A DNA stretch of 64,000 bases from Flavobacterium azizsancarii (GCF_027980145.1 NZ_JAMZNK010000024.1:16296-80295), one strand, 5' to 3'; shown: positions 1 to 9,860, counted from the stretch's first letter. Made by a program: numbers and translations. Notes: generated from the sequence alone by a model not told the origin.

Positions 1-2087
1 ATGCTTGCAAATTCATCATGAATATATAATTGAACAACTTCTTTCCCGTCATAATTTCCTGAGTTGGTAACGTCAACGCTTACTTCAATTTTTTCTCTTT
101 TTGCAAAAGTAGTTTTATTTATTTTAAGATTTTTATAATCGAATTTTGTATAACTCAGTCCGAAACCAAAAGGAAATTGAGGCGTTTTCTCTACATCCAT
201 ATAATGCGACCAAAAAACATTTTTATCACTATCAATTGGTCTTCCTGTACTGTATTTGTTGTAATAAATAGGTACTTGTCCCACATTTCTCGGGAAAGAT
301 ATTGGCAATTTACCACTAGGGTTGTAATCTCCGTATAAAACCTGAGCGATTGCATTTCCTGCTTGAGTTCCCAGTTGCCAGCCTTCAACAATTGCCGGGA
401 TATTTTGGGCAGCCCACGGAATAGTCAGAGGACGACCGTTATTTAAAACCAAAACGATATTAGGATTTACTTTGTAAATTTCTTCCAGTAATTCTTGCTG
501 GATTCCAGGCAAATTTAGATCGGTTCTGCTTCTTGCTTCTCCACTTTGAAATCCATATTCACCTAAAACCATTACTACAACATCAGCATTTTTTGCAGCT
601 GTTTTTGCCGCTTCAAAACCGCTTTTGTCTGTAGTATTAAAAATTGTTTCTGTAAGGAAAGTAGCTTTCTGCGAAAGTAAATCTGCACCTTTTTCAAAAG
701 TTAGTTGATTGTCTTTGTATTGTTGCATTGCTTCCAGAACCGAAACTGCCGTATTATCATCGGCTGCAATTCTCCAGCTTCCAAGCGGACTGTTTTTATC
801 ATTTGCCAAAGCACCGATCAAAGCAATTTTTTGTCCGGATTTTTTCAGTGGTAAAAGATTCTTTTCATTCTTTAATAATACGATAGATTTTTTTGCCATA
901 TCCAGTACGCCGTCATTATTGGCTTTGCTGCCAACAACTTCTTTTTCACGTTTTTCATCGCAATATCTGTAGGGATCATCAAATAAACCCAATTCAAATT
1001 TTACGCGAAGAATTCTGCGAACAGCATCATCTATCAAAGCTTCTTTTACTTTTCCTTCTTTTACCAAAGTCACTAATTTTGCTACGTACAAATACGATTC
1101 CATATCCATATCAGAACCTGCAATAACTGCTTTTGCTGTTGCATCGGCTTCGTCTTTTGCATAACCGTGCGCAATCATTTCGCGAATAGAAGCATAATCT
1201 GAAACTACAAATCCGTCAAACTTCCATTTTCCTTTAAGGATATCTCTTTGTAAAAATGCATTTCCTGTTGCGGGAATACCGTTTAAGGTGTTAAATGAAT
1301 TCATAAACGTACGAACTCCGGCTTGTACCGTGGCCTCAAAAGGCGGTAAAACCGAATTGTATAATTTAGAATTGCTCATATCTACACTATTATATTCTAG
1401 TCCTGCCTCGACATAACCGTATGCTGCAAAGTGTTTTGTACAAGCTGCAATTGTATTTACTTTGGCTAAATCTGCCATCGTTTCTCCCTGAAAACCTTTT
1501 ATTCTGGCGTAACCTATTTTACTTCCTAAATAAGGATCTTCCCCCGCACCCTCCATCACACGTCCCCAGCGTGCATCATTTGTAATATCGACATTGGGTG
1601 CAAAAGTCCAGTTGATACCGGATGCCGATGCTTCATCTGCCGCAATTGCTGCCGATTTTTTTATCGCTTCCAGATCCCAACTCGCGGCTTCTGCCAACGG
1701 AATCGGACTCAAAGTTTTATAACCGTGAATAACGTCAAAACCAATGATCAAAGGAATTCTCAATCGGGTTTCTTCGACTGCGATTTTCTGTACCGCACGA
1801 ACTTCTTTTACACCTCGAACGGTTAACATCGATCCAACCCAGCCTTTACGTAGATGTTCGTATTTCAGTTCAGCACTTCCGCCTTTGGGTGCGGGTCCCG
1901 TTACATCCCAAAAACCATTGTATTGATTCATTTGTCCCACTTTTTCTTCTAATGTCATTTCTTTGATCAAAAGCGAGATTCGTTCTTCAATTGGCTTTTT
2001 GGTATCCATATGTTTTTTTGTTTGAGCATAGCCGTTTCCAAAAACGATTAGGAGTAAAAAGGCATATTTTCTAATTTGTTTTTTCAT
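1..2087 (-). CDS. bglX: GH3 family beta-glucosidase, C-terminus cut by window edge
   Basis: Periplasmic exo-acting glucosidase that would release glucose from beta-linked oligosaccharides. The minus frame starts at ATG 2085-2087 and stays open to base 1, so about 695 residues are visible and only the last tens of residues are missing. A signal peptide opens the protein (MKKQIRKYAFLLLIVFGNGY, then AQTKK). The N-terminal GH3 barrel contains GFDVIHGYKTLSPIPLAEAA, KHFAAYGY, and VVSDYAS near residues 290-300, whose Asp is the expected nucleophile. The second GH3 domain follows (LLPLKKSGQKIALIG; VLGEYGFQSGEA). The edge of the window is inside the fibronectin-III-like tail (VVQLYIHDEFAS), typical of BglX. 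The gene stands alone: the bases between it and the next gene hold a terminator belonging to that other gene. Family assignment is firm; substrate is not determined by sequence. Confidence 0.93.
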   Translation of the reverse strand, partial: MKKQIRKYAFLLLIVFGNGYAQTKKHMDTKKPIEERISLLIKEMTLEEKVGQMNQYNGFWDVTGPAPKGGSAELKYEHLRKGWVGSMLTVRGVKEVRAVQKIAVEETRLRIPLIIGFDVIHGYKTLSPIPLAEAASWDLEAIKKSAAIAADEASASGINWTFAPNVDITNDARWGRVMEGAGEDPYLGSKIGYARIKGFQGETMADLAKVNTIAACTKHFAAYGYVEAGLEYNSVDMSNSKLYNSVLPPFEATVQAGVRTFMNSFNTLNGIPATGNAFLQRDILKGKWKFDGFVVSDYASIREMIAHGYAKDEADATAKAVIAGSDMDMESYLYVAKLVTLVKEGKVKEALIDDAVRRILRVKFELGLFDDPYRYCDEKREKEVVGSKANNDGVLDMAKKSIVLLKNEKNLLPLKKSGQKIALIGALANDKNSPLGSWRIAADDNTAVSVLEAMQQYKDNQLTFEKGADLLSQKATFLTETIFNTTDKSGFEAAKTAAKNADVVVMVLGEYGFQSGEARSRTDLNLPGIQQELLEEIYKVNPNIVLVLNNGRPLTIPWAAQNIPAIVEGWQLGTQAGNAIAQVLYGDYNPSGKLPISFPRNVGQVPIYYNKYSTGRPIDSDKNVFWSHYMDVEKTPQFPFGFGLSYTKFDYKNLKINKTTFAKREKIEVSVDVTNSGNYDGKEVVQLYIHDEFAS

Positions 2088-2337
2088 TATTGTGGTTTTA
2101 GTTTTATGGTAAAGTTTTTAAATCATGAATGCGTTAGAGTGTCTTTTTTAATTTTGGATGATATCATTTTACAAGCTCGTTTGCCCGAAATCAATAAAAA
2201 CATAAAAAGGGTAAATGTAGTTTTAGACGAGTAATCATAATAGCAAATTTGAAGCATTATGTACTACAAATGTTGTATTTGTATGTGTTTGATGCCGGTA
2301 AGATAGAGGGATTACTACCGAATGTTTTGGCATGCAT

Positions 2338-2371
2338 AAAAAAAGTCCTAATTTTCATTAAGACTTTTTTT
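2338..2371 (-). terminator. Intrinsic terminator after the phosphoethanolamine transferase gene
   Basis: A-rich/T-rich stem-loop: AAAAAAGTCCTAA, loop TTTCA, TTAAGACTTTTTT, one mismatch in the stem. It lies about 130 nt downstream of the minus-strand gene ending at 2499 and upstream of bglX. A near-identical hairpin without the mismatch occurs at 28661-28692. Confidence 0.7.
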
Positions 2372-2498
2372 ACGCGCCGTGCGAATTAAAATCAATAGAG
2401 AAGAATCAATTTTTTTCTCAATTGTTCACTATTAAAAGGTATTATAGGTTTTTTAGATTCTAATAGAAACGAAGTATCAGGTTATTAATTTGAATAAA

Positions 2499-4049
2499 TT
2501 ATTTAAAAATATTCATTTCCTCGTCATATATCGGGCTTTGTATGTTTAAAAAATTTAAAACACTATGAAACACATAGTTCTGTGTTAATGTTTTGTTCGG
2601 TTTAACTTGTTTAGTAGTATCAGATAACCATACTATAAAAGGAATCTCATATTGTTCTTTAGGTGCAATACTTATAGGTACGCCATGCATATATAGATTC
2701 TTCTCTCCCAAAGATTCTCCATGGTCAGAAACAAAAATCATTGCACTATTATACTCCTTTAACTGCTTTAAATCCTCGATAACTTGAGATAGAATATAGT
2801 CAGTATAAACAATCGTATTGTCATATGCATTGATTAGTTCTGTTTGCGAACATTTTCCTAATTCAACACTATTACAAACAGGTTTGAATGTTTCAAATTG
2901 TGGTGGATATTTCTTGCTGTAAGTTGGTCCGTGACTTGTACTGGTATGCAATACAATTAATATTTTATTTTTTTTACTGGCTAGTATCTGTTCTTTTAAT
3001 CCCGTTAAAAGAATCTCATCGTAGTTGCAGTTTTCGCCTTTGCAATTTGGCATTAAAACTTCTCTATTTTGATAATCTTTGATATGAACGGGCGGTTCTC
3101 CCCAGTTTGTGGTTCTCCAGATCACCTCTACATTATTTCGATATAAATAATTAGGTAAGATTTCATATAAGTCGTCAGTATTTTTATGCTCTAAAATACA
3201 TTTTACACCGGCAGTGGTGTAAGTGGCACATGAGGTCGCATCAAAATGAAAGAGGTTTGGGACCTTAGATAATAATGGATTTGTATTTTTCTTATAGCCA
3301 TAAAGAGAAAAATTCTCTCTTCTGGCAGATTCTCCTATTACTAAGACTACAACTGATTTTTTGTTATCTTTTATGGTAGCGTTTGGTAAGAGAATTTCTT
3401 TTTCATTTTTTTTGTATTTGTGAATATAAAAAAGAGAAGTATTTACAGTATAAGACCAGGGCATAGCAAGCCCGCCTAAAGTTTTTGAATTTTTATCAAT
3501 CCAGAGCCAGTTACTTGCATTAGCATATGCTAAGCCCAGAATAAACAGCAGGATAATAGAAGAGGATATTAGAAATTTCTTTAGTGTTTCATTTATTATT
3601 TTGACTTTAATAATATACACAGATGGAATAACACCCAGAAGAATGATATACAATATTAGTTTTAAAGAAAAAAAACTACTGGACTCAGCAAAATTGGTAT
3701 TGAGTACATTACCAATCATACTCTCGTCTATTATAGCACCATAGGTATTGACAAAGTAAACTGCGATTGAATTGATTACAAAAAATATTACCAATAGAAA
3801 TTTTCCAACAAAGCGGGACAGAAAGAATATGAGGTAAAAGACAAAATAATTTGCTACCAACATTATAATAACTAAACTTATAATGAGTATAATACCGTTG
3901 AGGGTCTTATAATCGACTTTATCGAAGACAAAGGAAAAGAATGGAAAATGGAAGAATAAGAAATTAATACAACTCATTAGTAGGGCAAAATGAGTTATTT
4001 TTAGATTATTTTTTAACATAAACAGTGGTAATTTTATATAGTGAAACAA
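2499..4049 (-). CDS. eptA: EptA-like lipid A phosphoethanolamine transferase
   Basis: Inner-membrane enzyme expected to move phosphoethanolamine from phosphatidylethanolamine to lipid A on the periplasmic side, lowering negative charge and polymyxin binding. The 516 residues have about five N-terminal membrane segments (residues 10-180), then a periplasmic sulfatase-fold domain. VVLVIGESARRENFSLYGY holds the metal-binding Glu, CATYTTAGVKC holds the Thr that carries the intermediate, and FVSDHGESLGE plus HGVPISIAP are the distal metal motifs. The length suits EptA/YhjW-type enzymes (about 540). The start overlaps the upstream PAP2 gene by 44 nt, indicating translational coupling: dephosphorylation followed by phosphoethanolamine addition is the known LpxE-EptA order in Helicobacter. 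Transfer to another sugar acceptor cannot be excluded. Confidence 0.85.
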   Translation of the reverse strand: MFHYIKLPLFMLKNNLKITHFALLMSCINFLFFHFPFFSFVFDKVDYKTLNGIILIISLVIIMLVANYFVFYLIFFLSRFVGKFLLVIFFVINSIAVYFVNTYGAIIDESMIGNVLNTNFAESSSFFSLKLILYIILLGVIPSVYIIKVKIINETLKKFLISSSIILLFILGLAYANASNWLWIDKNSKTLGGLAMPWSYTVNTSLFYIHKYKKNEKEILLPNATIKDNKKSVVVLVIGESARRENFSLYGYKKNTNPLLSKVPNLFHFDATSCATYTTAGVKCILEHKNTDDLYEILPNYLYRNNVEVIWRTTNWGEPPVHIKDYQNREVLMPNCKGENCNYDEILLTGLKEQILASKKNKILIVLHTSTSHGPTYSKKYPPQFETFKPVCNSVELGKCSQTELINAYDNTIVYTDYILSQVIEDLKQLKEYNSAMIFVSDHGESLGEKNLYMHGVPISIAPKEQYEIPFIVWLSDTTKQVKPNKTLTQNYVFHSVLNFLNIQSPIYDEEMNIFK

Positions 4050-4863
4050 CTAAACTGGCAATTGAAAAATAATATATTATCAAATTTTCGTGCGTTATTC
4101 TAATGATTAATGAAATGCAACAAATTAAAAATAATACAATAAAAACAGGATAGTATTTTTTGTTGCTAATCCAGTCCCAAATTTTATACTTTCTCGTGAT
4201 AAAAATACCTAAAAGTCCCGAAATAAATCCAAAGATGCCTCCTATAAAAACATCAAGAGGATAATGCGCTCCAATACCTACTCTGGTTAGAGCAAGAGAG
4301 AACGCTGTCGTGATTATGAAAAAAATCCACAAGATTTTATAATCCAGTTTTTTTGGCATAAAAGAAAACAACAGAACGGTAAAGGTTGTAAAAATTGTAA
4401 TAGAATGCCCGGATGGTAGACTGTTGTTTCCGCATAATGTTTTTCCAATAATAAAAAAGGGACTATTATCAAATGCCAAAGCAGGTCTTGGTACTGCAAA
4501 TAGTTTTTTAAGGATCGTACTAAATACACAGGAAACAAGTGAAGCACTCAATAAAGACTCCCAGATTTTAGGAGCGCAGATAATAAAAAGGGTTAAGAGC
4601 GAAAAAGAAATTAAGCAATCCCCAAGCTGCGTAAGGTTATAGATTGTATTAGGAAATTGTGATAGTTTTGAATTAATAAAAAGAAAACAATCCTTTTGTA
4701 TCAGTATATAGTTCTCTGTATTTAAAGCATCATGCTTATAAAGAAATAAAACAACTGCGACTAAAAAAAATAGAGGTAAAAAAAATAAAGATAATTTGAG
4801 TTTTGAATAATTATTAATAGCATAAGTGTTTATTATACTATTTCCTGACAGATTTGCTTTCAT
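4006..4863 (-). CDS. PAP2-family membrane phosphatase, LpxE-like
   Basis: Membrane phosphatase of the type 2 phosphatidic acid phosphatase superfamily. Its pairing with an EptA homologue suggests it removes a lipid A phosphate before phosphoethanolamine is added. In 285 residues there is an N-terminal hydrophobic segment (FFLPLFFLVAVVLFLYK) and three PAP2 motifs: KKLFAVPRPA (motif 1), SLPSGHSI near residue 150 (motif 2, His as acid/base) and RVGIGAHYPLDVFIGG near 195 (motif 3, His nucleophile). Five or six membrane spans are predictable. The gene is first in the two-gene unit with the transferase. Undecaprenyl-pyrophosphate phosphatase is the main alternative; the neighbour favours an LpxE role. 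Confidence 0.8.
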   Translation of the reverse strand: MKANLSGNSIINTYAINNYSKLKLSLFFLPLFFLVAVVLFLYKHDALNTENYILIQKDCFLFINSKLSQFPNTIYNLTQLGDCLISFSLLTLFIICAPKIWESLLSASLVSCVFSTILKKLFAVPRPALAFDNSPFFIIGKTLCGNNSLPSGHSITIFTTFTVLLFSFMPKKLDYKILWIFFIITTAFSLALTRVGIGAHYPLDVFIGGIFGFISGLLGIFITRKYKIWDWISNKKYYPVFIVLFLICCISLIIRITHENLIIYYFSIASLVVSLYKITTVYVKK

Positions 4864-5409
4864 AAATTTATTTAAGATATACTGATATTTATGGTTTTAT
4901 GGGGAGGTGAACGATTTTGATAAGATACTTTTTTAAGCGGGATACCTAATTAATTTTTTCCTTTGCACTAGTTTTTTCTGGGTAGAGTGTTTTTAATTCT
5001 TTCTGCGTGTTTCATTTATTTTCGGGGAAGTTATTTCTGAATTCTGTGGCAATTCTGTATTTTTAGCTATGAACTTAATTATTAAGTGTTTTTTAAGTTT
5101 TCATAGAAAACAGGAACCTCACAATAAATTTATTTAAGTGTAATAAATAGCAGATTTGTAGAAAAAGAAAGGGAAAATGGAAACGAGTCAGGTCATGTTT
5201 TTTTTTTAGTATAGATCTTATTATGGCAGTTTTTTGTAGTAGTTCTGCCGTCAATTATAGATTGACCTTTATCACAAGAAATCCTCAAGCACAACAATAT
5301 GTTTATTGATGGCTTTATGTAATTGGTAAGTTATTTGAAAGTATACCAGTATTGGTATCGATAAAAAAGTTTTAGCTGCTGATTCCGTTTATTCTTCCGG
5401 GATTAGGAG
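4864..5409. other. Intergenic region upstream of the PAP2-EptA unit
   Basis: A 546-base AT-rich gap between the histidine kinase gene and the PAP2 gene, both on the minus strand. I find no supported ORF or RNA gene and no convincing complete promoter. Its size suggests that the PAP2-EptA unit has its own promoter here, possibly the target of the adjacent two-component system. Confidence 0.4.
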
Positions 5410-6681
5410 TTATCGCACTTTTAATGTAAAACGATGTTGATGGTCTACGAATTTGTATTTCAGTTTTAATCCGCTGACCTCTGCTATTTCGTCTGCAATA
5501 GCCATTCCTAATCCAACAGATAAATGCGAAACAGAAATTTTCTGAAACCTCTTAAACAGTAAAGTTGCATCAAGAGCTTCTTCCTTTCCTGTATTTTGAA
5601 TGGACAGCTTATTGTGGTTTATAAAAATGATAATTTTACCTCCGGTTATATTATGACGAATGGCATTTTGAAATAAATTATTAATTAGGATCATGCACAG
5701 GTCAGAATTCATTTTGATTAAAAAATCAAACTTGACATTTTTTTGAACTTCTATTTTTTGCTCTCTGATATGTTCTTCAAAAAGCAGTAATGATTCATTG
5801 ACCATTTTCTCTACGGATACTGTTTCAGTAGTTTTAAACTGCCTGTTTTCGATTTTGGTCAACAATAGCAACGACTTGTTAAGCCTGATTAGTTTCGAGC
5901 TCGCGTCATCAATAGCAATAATCAATTCTATGTCTTTTTGCTCAAGATTTTCAGATTGTATAAGGAGATCGATTTTAGATTTTATTACGGCAAGTGGCGT
6001 CTGGATTTCGTGTGATGCGTTTTCGGTAAATCTCTTCTGACTATTGTAGTCTGTGATCATTTTACTCATCATTTCTTTAACACAGTGACTCAATTCCTTA
6101 AATTCTTTTACCGAAGTTTTTTCAAGATTTGGAACATGATTGTCGCTGGCACGAAAAACTCTTAAGGTATGTATCATTTTATAAAAAGGCTGCCACAGTG
6201 TTTTAGTAACCCAGAAGTTGATGCCAAGTGAAATTAAAAGCTGTAATAATAAAATGGCGGTAAGCATAGAAAAAATACCTTCAAAGAGTTCGTCAAATTC
6301 GACTGAGCTGCGCCATATTTTTATTTGATAATATTTTGTTTTGACTCTTAGTACAGAAGTAATCATCTGATTTATGGCCAACTCTTTTTCTGATCGGTCA
6401 AAAATCAAAGTATCTGAGAAGATATCCTTATTAACTTTTTTAAAGTCAGGTTTGGTAATTATTTTTATTTGAACCTCTTTACCTTTTGTAAACAAATAAT
6501 CAGAGATAGTGTCATTCTCTCTTAAGTATTGTTCAATCCTTTCTTTCCGGTCCATCAGTACATCATCATTACTTTCTTTTAATTCCTTAATAATATAAGA
6601 ATAAGTAACAAATCCCGATAAGAGTAAAACAGGAATACTCAATACCACGAAATACAGATTAGTTTTAGCTAATAATTTCAT
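5410..6681 (-). CDS. Sensor histidine kinase of the envelope module
   Basis: Membrane sensor kinase that would phosphorylate the response regulator encoded just upstream. The 423 residues contain TM1 at about 8-29, a roughly 100-residue periplasmic sensor loop, TM2 at about 137-157 (LLQLLISLGINFWV), a HAMP-like linker, a HisKA helix (FTENASHEIQTPLAVIKSKI, phospho-acceptor His near 225) and a HATPase domain (N box NNLFQNAIRHNITGG; G box VGLGMAIADEIAEVSGL). The C-terminus is short and there is no receiver domain. The ATG overlaps the regulator stop by 4 nt (ATGA), so the two are co-translated. Position next to a phosphatase and an EptA homologue suggests control of lipid A charge, as PmrAB does elsewhere; this is inferred from context. 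Confidence 0.88.
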   Translation of the reverse strand: MKLLAKTNLYFVVLSIPVLLLSGFVTYSYIIKELKESNDDVLMDRKERIEQYLRENDTISDYLFTKGKEVQIKIITKPDFKKVNKDIFSDTLIFDRSEKELAINQMITSVLRVKTKYYQIKIWRSSVEFDELFEGIFSMLTAILLLQLLISLGINFWVTKTLWQPFYKMIHTLRVFRASDNHVPNLEKTSVKEFKELSHCVKEMMSKMITDYNSQKRFTENASHEIQTPLAVIKSKIDLLIQSENLEQKDIELIIAIDDASSKLIRLNKSLLLLTKIENRQFKTTETVSVEKMVNESLLLFEEHIREQKIEVQKNVKFDFLIKMNSDLCMILINNLFQNAIRHNITGGKIIIFINHNKLSIQNTGKEEALDATLLFKRFQKISVSHLSVGLGMAIADEIAEVSGLKLKYKFVDHQHRFTLKVR

Positions 6682-7358
6682 TGATGTATTTTAAAATTGT
6701 AGCCAATGCCATAGATGGTCTGGAGGTAATCACAACACTTATTTTCTAAAAGTTTTTTTCTCAAATTTTTTACATGGTTGTAAATAAAATCAAAATTATC
6801 GAATCGGTCAGCATTGTCTCCCCATAAGTGTTCTGCAAGTGCATTTTTGCTCACCACGCGGTTTTTATTGGCAATAAAATAGAGGAGTAAATCGTATTCT
6901 TTAGAAGTCAGAATTACGTTTTGACCATTGATAAAAACACTTCTCTCTGCTGGAAGAATCCGGATTTCATTGAGCGTAATTTCTAAATTACCATCGAAAT
7001 CTTTTCGTCTGATAAGGGCTTTTATTCTCGAATTTAATTCGGATAAGTGAAAAGGTTTAGGCAAATAATCATCAGCACCAAGATCGAGACCATAGATTTT
7101 ATCTGAAAGTGAATCTCTGGCAGAAATAATGATAATACCGGCTTTGGATTTTTTTAGTTTTGTTTTTCTTACCAGATCAAGACCGCAGCCTTTAGGCAAT
7201 GTAATGTCAACAAGAATACAATCATAATCGTAGAGCGCTATTTTTTGCTCTGCTCTATCATAGTCAGAGGCTACTTCTACAATATGACCTTCCATTTCAA
7301 AGTATTGCTGAATACTTTTCTGTAATTCAAGTTCGTCCTCAATTAGTAATATTTTCAT
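6678..7358 (-). CDS. OmpR/PhoB-family response regulator
   Basis: DNA-binding partner of the kinase at 5410-6681. In 226 residues the receiver domain (1-115) has the acidic pair (IEDE), the phospho-acceptor Asp in YDCILVDITLPKG near residue 51 and the conserved Lys in DDYLPKPFHLSEL near 101. The C-terminal winged helix (about 128-223) shows LTSKEYDLLLYFIANKNRVV and the recognition segment DFIYNHVKNLRKKL, ending IYGIGYNFKI. It is the first gene of the two-component operon; its stop overlaps the kinase start by 4 nt. The likely target is the PAP2-EptA unit downstream on the same strand, but no operator repeats were found. Confidence 0.92.
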   Translation of the reverse strand: MKILLIEDELELQKSIQQYFEMEGHIVEVASDYDRAEQKIALYDYDCILVDITLPKGCGLDLVRKTKLKKSKAGIIIISARDSLSDKIYGLDLGADDYLPKPFHLSELNSRIKALIRRKDFDGNLEITLNEIRILPAERSVFINGQNVILTSKEYDLLLYFIANKNRVVSKNALAEHLWGDNADRFDNFDFIYNHVKNLRKKLLENKCCDYLQTIYGIGYNFKIHQ

Positions 7359-7654
7359 CGTACCGTAACCTGACTTTTATCCAGGCGAATATAAGAAATA
7401 TTTTCACTTTAATTTGTAGACATTTTTGGAATAAAAATATAACTAATCTTTTGCTGTTTTTTGAAAAACACATGATTATGTCAGTTCTTATAATTTATTC
7501 AACGTATTAATATGCAAAAGAAAAGAGGCTTACAGAGAATTGTTTTTCGAATTGATATAAATGAGCTTTTCAGAACATAGAATTTGAACTGTACAAGAAA
7601 TAAATTTTCCTAAAAACACCTGAAATTTGTTCTATTAATTTAAAAGTAAAAAAG

Positions 7655-8470
7655 ATGAGTAAGACAGTACTAATAACAGGCAGCAGCAGTGGTATTGGCA
7701 AAGCAACAGCGATATTTTTTGCAGATCAGGGCTGGAATGTTATTGCGACAATGAGAACACCTCAAAACGAAACAGAACTTACATTATTGAATAATGTATC
7801 AGTAACCGCATTGGATGTTTTAGATCCTGAAAGCATCGAAAAAACAGTACGTGAGGGTATAGAACGTTTTGGTAAAATTGATGTTTTGGTTAATAATGCA
7901 GGTTATGGCGCTTATGGGCCATTGGAAGTTTTTGAAAGAGAAAGTATTATCCGTCAATTTAATACTAATGTAATTGGTTTACTTGATGTTACCAAAGCAG
8001 TGCTGCCTCATTTCAGAGCAAATAAAGATGGAATTATAATTAATGTTTCTTCTATGGGCGGACGTCTGACATTCCCTTTCGGGGCTTTGTATCACGGTAC
8101 CAAGTTTGCTGTAGAAGGGATTTCAGAGTCGTTAAACTTTGAAGTGGCTACATTTGGCGGAAAGGTCAAAATAATTGAGCCGGGTGCTACAGCAACTGAT
8201 TTTGCAGGACGTTCTTTTGATTTTAAAAATGATGAGAATCTGACAGAATACCAAGGCTTGATGAAAAAATTATTTGATTTAATGGAAAGTCTGGGGGCAA
8301 ATAGTTTTCCTCCTGAGGTAGTGGCACAAAAAATTTATGAAGCTGCAACTGATGGTACTGACCAATTGCGATATGCTGCAACACCTGATGCAATAGCTTT
8401 ATTAGAAAAAAGGAACAATGAAAGTGATGCCGTTTTTATTGCGGACATGAAAAAACAATTCGGATTATAA
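7655..8470 (+). CDS. Classical SDR-family oxidoreductase
   Basis: NAD(P)(H)-dependent oxidoreductase of the short-chain dehydrogenase family, cytoplasmic, 271 residues. It has the cofactor motif TGSSSGIGKATA at residues 8-19, the NNAGYGAYG structural motif at about 86, the catalytic Ser in INVSSMGG near 136, and YHGTK near 152 carrying Tyr and Lys. The C-terminal extension (SFPPEVVAQKIYEAATDG) is typical of SDRs annotated as ketone or aldehyde reductases in Bacteroidetes. The ATG follows a purine-rich stretch (AAAAAAG). The gene is monocistronic, ended by a terminator at 8567-8600. Substrate cannot be read from the sequence. Confidence 0.88.
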   Translation: MSKTVLITGSSSGIGKATAIFFADQGWNVIATMRTPQNETELTLLNNVSVTALDVLDPESIEKTVREGIERFGKIDVLVNNAGYGAYGPLEVFERESIIRQFNTNVIGLLDVTKAVLPHFRANKDGIIINVSSMGGRLTFPFGALYHGTKFAVEGISESLNFEVATFGGKVKIIEPGATATDFAGRSFDFKNDENLTEYQGLMKKLFDLMESLGANSFPPEVVAQKIYEAATDGTDQLRYAATPDAIALLEKRNNESDAVFIADMKKQFGL

Positions 8471-8566
8471 TAGTGTCTTTCTAATGCAGATCTTTAGTCA
8501 TCTGGTTTTGAAAAAAGATAAAGTGAAGAATTGTTTATGATAGTGGGATGAGAATAATTTAGAAAT

Positions 8567-8600
8567 AAAAAACCTGCGAATCCTAAGATTTGCAGGTTTT
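8567..8600 (+). terminator. Intrinsic terminator after the SDR gene
   Basis: Hairpin AAAACCTGCGAATC, loop CTAA, GATTTGCAGGTTTT, followed shortly by a T run. It lies about 100 nt after the SDR stop and would also help separate the convergent NmrA gene. Confidence 0.75.
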
Positions 8601-8804
8601 AGTGTTTTTTTATGTTTCTGAACAGATTGAAATAAAAGCTGTCTTTTAAATGTTTATCGCATTCAGTGCTAAATTATATAAAAACTTTGGATGGTGTATA
8701 CTTCTGTTTTTCAATTATTTAAGTGGTACTTGCGCAATTTGCTTTGTATCATTATCTTTTTCTATTAGCTCTGATGAAGCAGTAGTTTTTTTGCATTTAA
8801 ACAA

Positions 8805-9782
8805 TCAATAATTTGTTTTTTCTCCTTGCCAATTTGTACGATGGAGGAATTCTTCCCAGGTAAGCGTGTCAGGATTTATTTGTCTGCTCCATAGCAAATC
8901 CTTGTCTTGCCCATAATAGCCATACTCAACAGCATATTCAGACATGCCGATAATCTCCTGCAATAAGGTTTCATTTGAACTAAATTCCGGGAAATGATCA
9001 AGAAAATCTTCCCGTTTGAATGCTGAACTATATTCGGCTTTCTTACCTGTGACCCTGATAAAAGTATCAATTATTTCCTGGGGAGCGATGATATCACCAA
9101 TAACCGGTAAGGATTTACCCGCGTATTTAAGCGGATGTGCAAAAATTTCTAAAACAGCCGGTCCCGTGGCAGTAATGGGATCAACAAATGGTGCGCGGAA
9201 GTCCTTTGGGAGATATATAGGAAATACAAGTACATCGTCTTTTACAATTGGAGTATAAAATTCTATCAGATTTGTATAAAAGAAAGCCATATATATAAAC
9301 GTGCTTTTGACTGGCAGTGTACGTATATAATCTTCAACTTTTGCCTTGTCTGTAAAATGGGGTGCAAACTTTTTACCATCGGTAATTTTATCTACATTTT
9401 CCAAACTGCTAAAGACAACATGCTGAACTCCTGCCTCGACAGCAGCGTCTGCCAGTTCTTTGCCTAACTCAAACTCATGTGTTTGTGGCGGAGCAATATT
9501 TGGAGTGAGCATGAAAACACCATAGGAACCTTGAAATGCTTCAACGAAGTTTTTTTTATATCCAAGATCAAGTGGTATACTAACAAGTTCAGCACCCTGG
9601 TCGATCAGCTTGATTGCATCGGGTGAATCAATGCGTCGTGTAATGCCACGTACCCTATAGCGACCACTTTGTAAAAGAGTGCGTGCAACACTGCCTCCTT
9701 GTTTGCCCAAAATACCTACGATAGTAATAAGCGGTTTGTTTTTTTTGGACGTTGATTCATGTCCTTTTAGATCAAATACCAT
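8805..9782 (-). CDS. NmrA-like NAD(P)-binding protein
   Basis: Atypical SDR with an NmrA-type Rossmann fold, 325 residues, predicted cytoplasmic. The nucleotide-binding loop is TIVGILGKQGGSVARTLL at about residues 20-37 (GxxGxxG variant), followed by RGITRR, which probably contacts NADP phosphate, then VVFSSLENVD near 122. The classical YxxxK pair is not obvious, as in NmrA-type sensors and NAD(P)H:quinone-type members. It is divergent from the HxlR regulator starting at 9898, with a shared 115-bp region holding a promoter and a palindrome; HxlR-type regulators often control the adjacent redox gene in response to electrophiles or quinones. Enzyme versus redox sensor is unresolved. Confidence 0.85.
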   Translation of the reverse strand: MVFDLKGHESTSKKNKPLITIVGILGKQGGSVARTLLQSGRYRVRGITRRIDSPDAIKLIDQGAELVSIPLDLGYKKNFVEAFQGSYGVFMLTPNIAPPQTHEFELGKELADAAVEAGVQHVVFSSLENVDKITDGKKFAPHFTDKAKVEDYIRTLPVKSTFIYMAFFYTNLIEFYTPIVKDDVLVFPIYLPKDFRAPFVDPITATGPAVLEIFAHPLKYAGKSLPVIGDIIAPQEIIDTFIRVTGKKAEYSSAFKREDFLDHFPEFSSNETLLQEIIGMSEYAVEYGYYGQDKDLLWSRQINPDTLTWEEFLHRTNWQGEKTNY

Positions 9783-9826
9783 ATTGTGTTTTTTAAGTAA
9801 ATTTTAAACTATAAAAATAATAGTAG

Positions 9827-9857
9827 CAAAATTATTTATAGTTAAGTAAATTTGCAA
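9827..9857 (-). promoter_or_regulatory. Bacteroidetes-type promoter of the NmrA gene
   Basis: On the minus strand TTG (9857-9855), 20 nt, then TAATTTTG (9834-9827), matching the flavobacterial TTG / TAnnTTTG consensus. It reads towards the NmrA start at 9782, leaving a leader of about 40 nt. Confidence 0.6.
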
Positions 9858-9860
9858 TAA

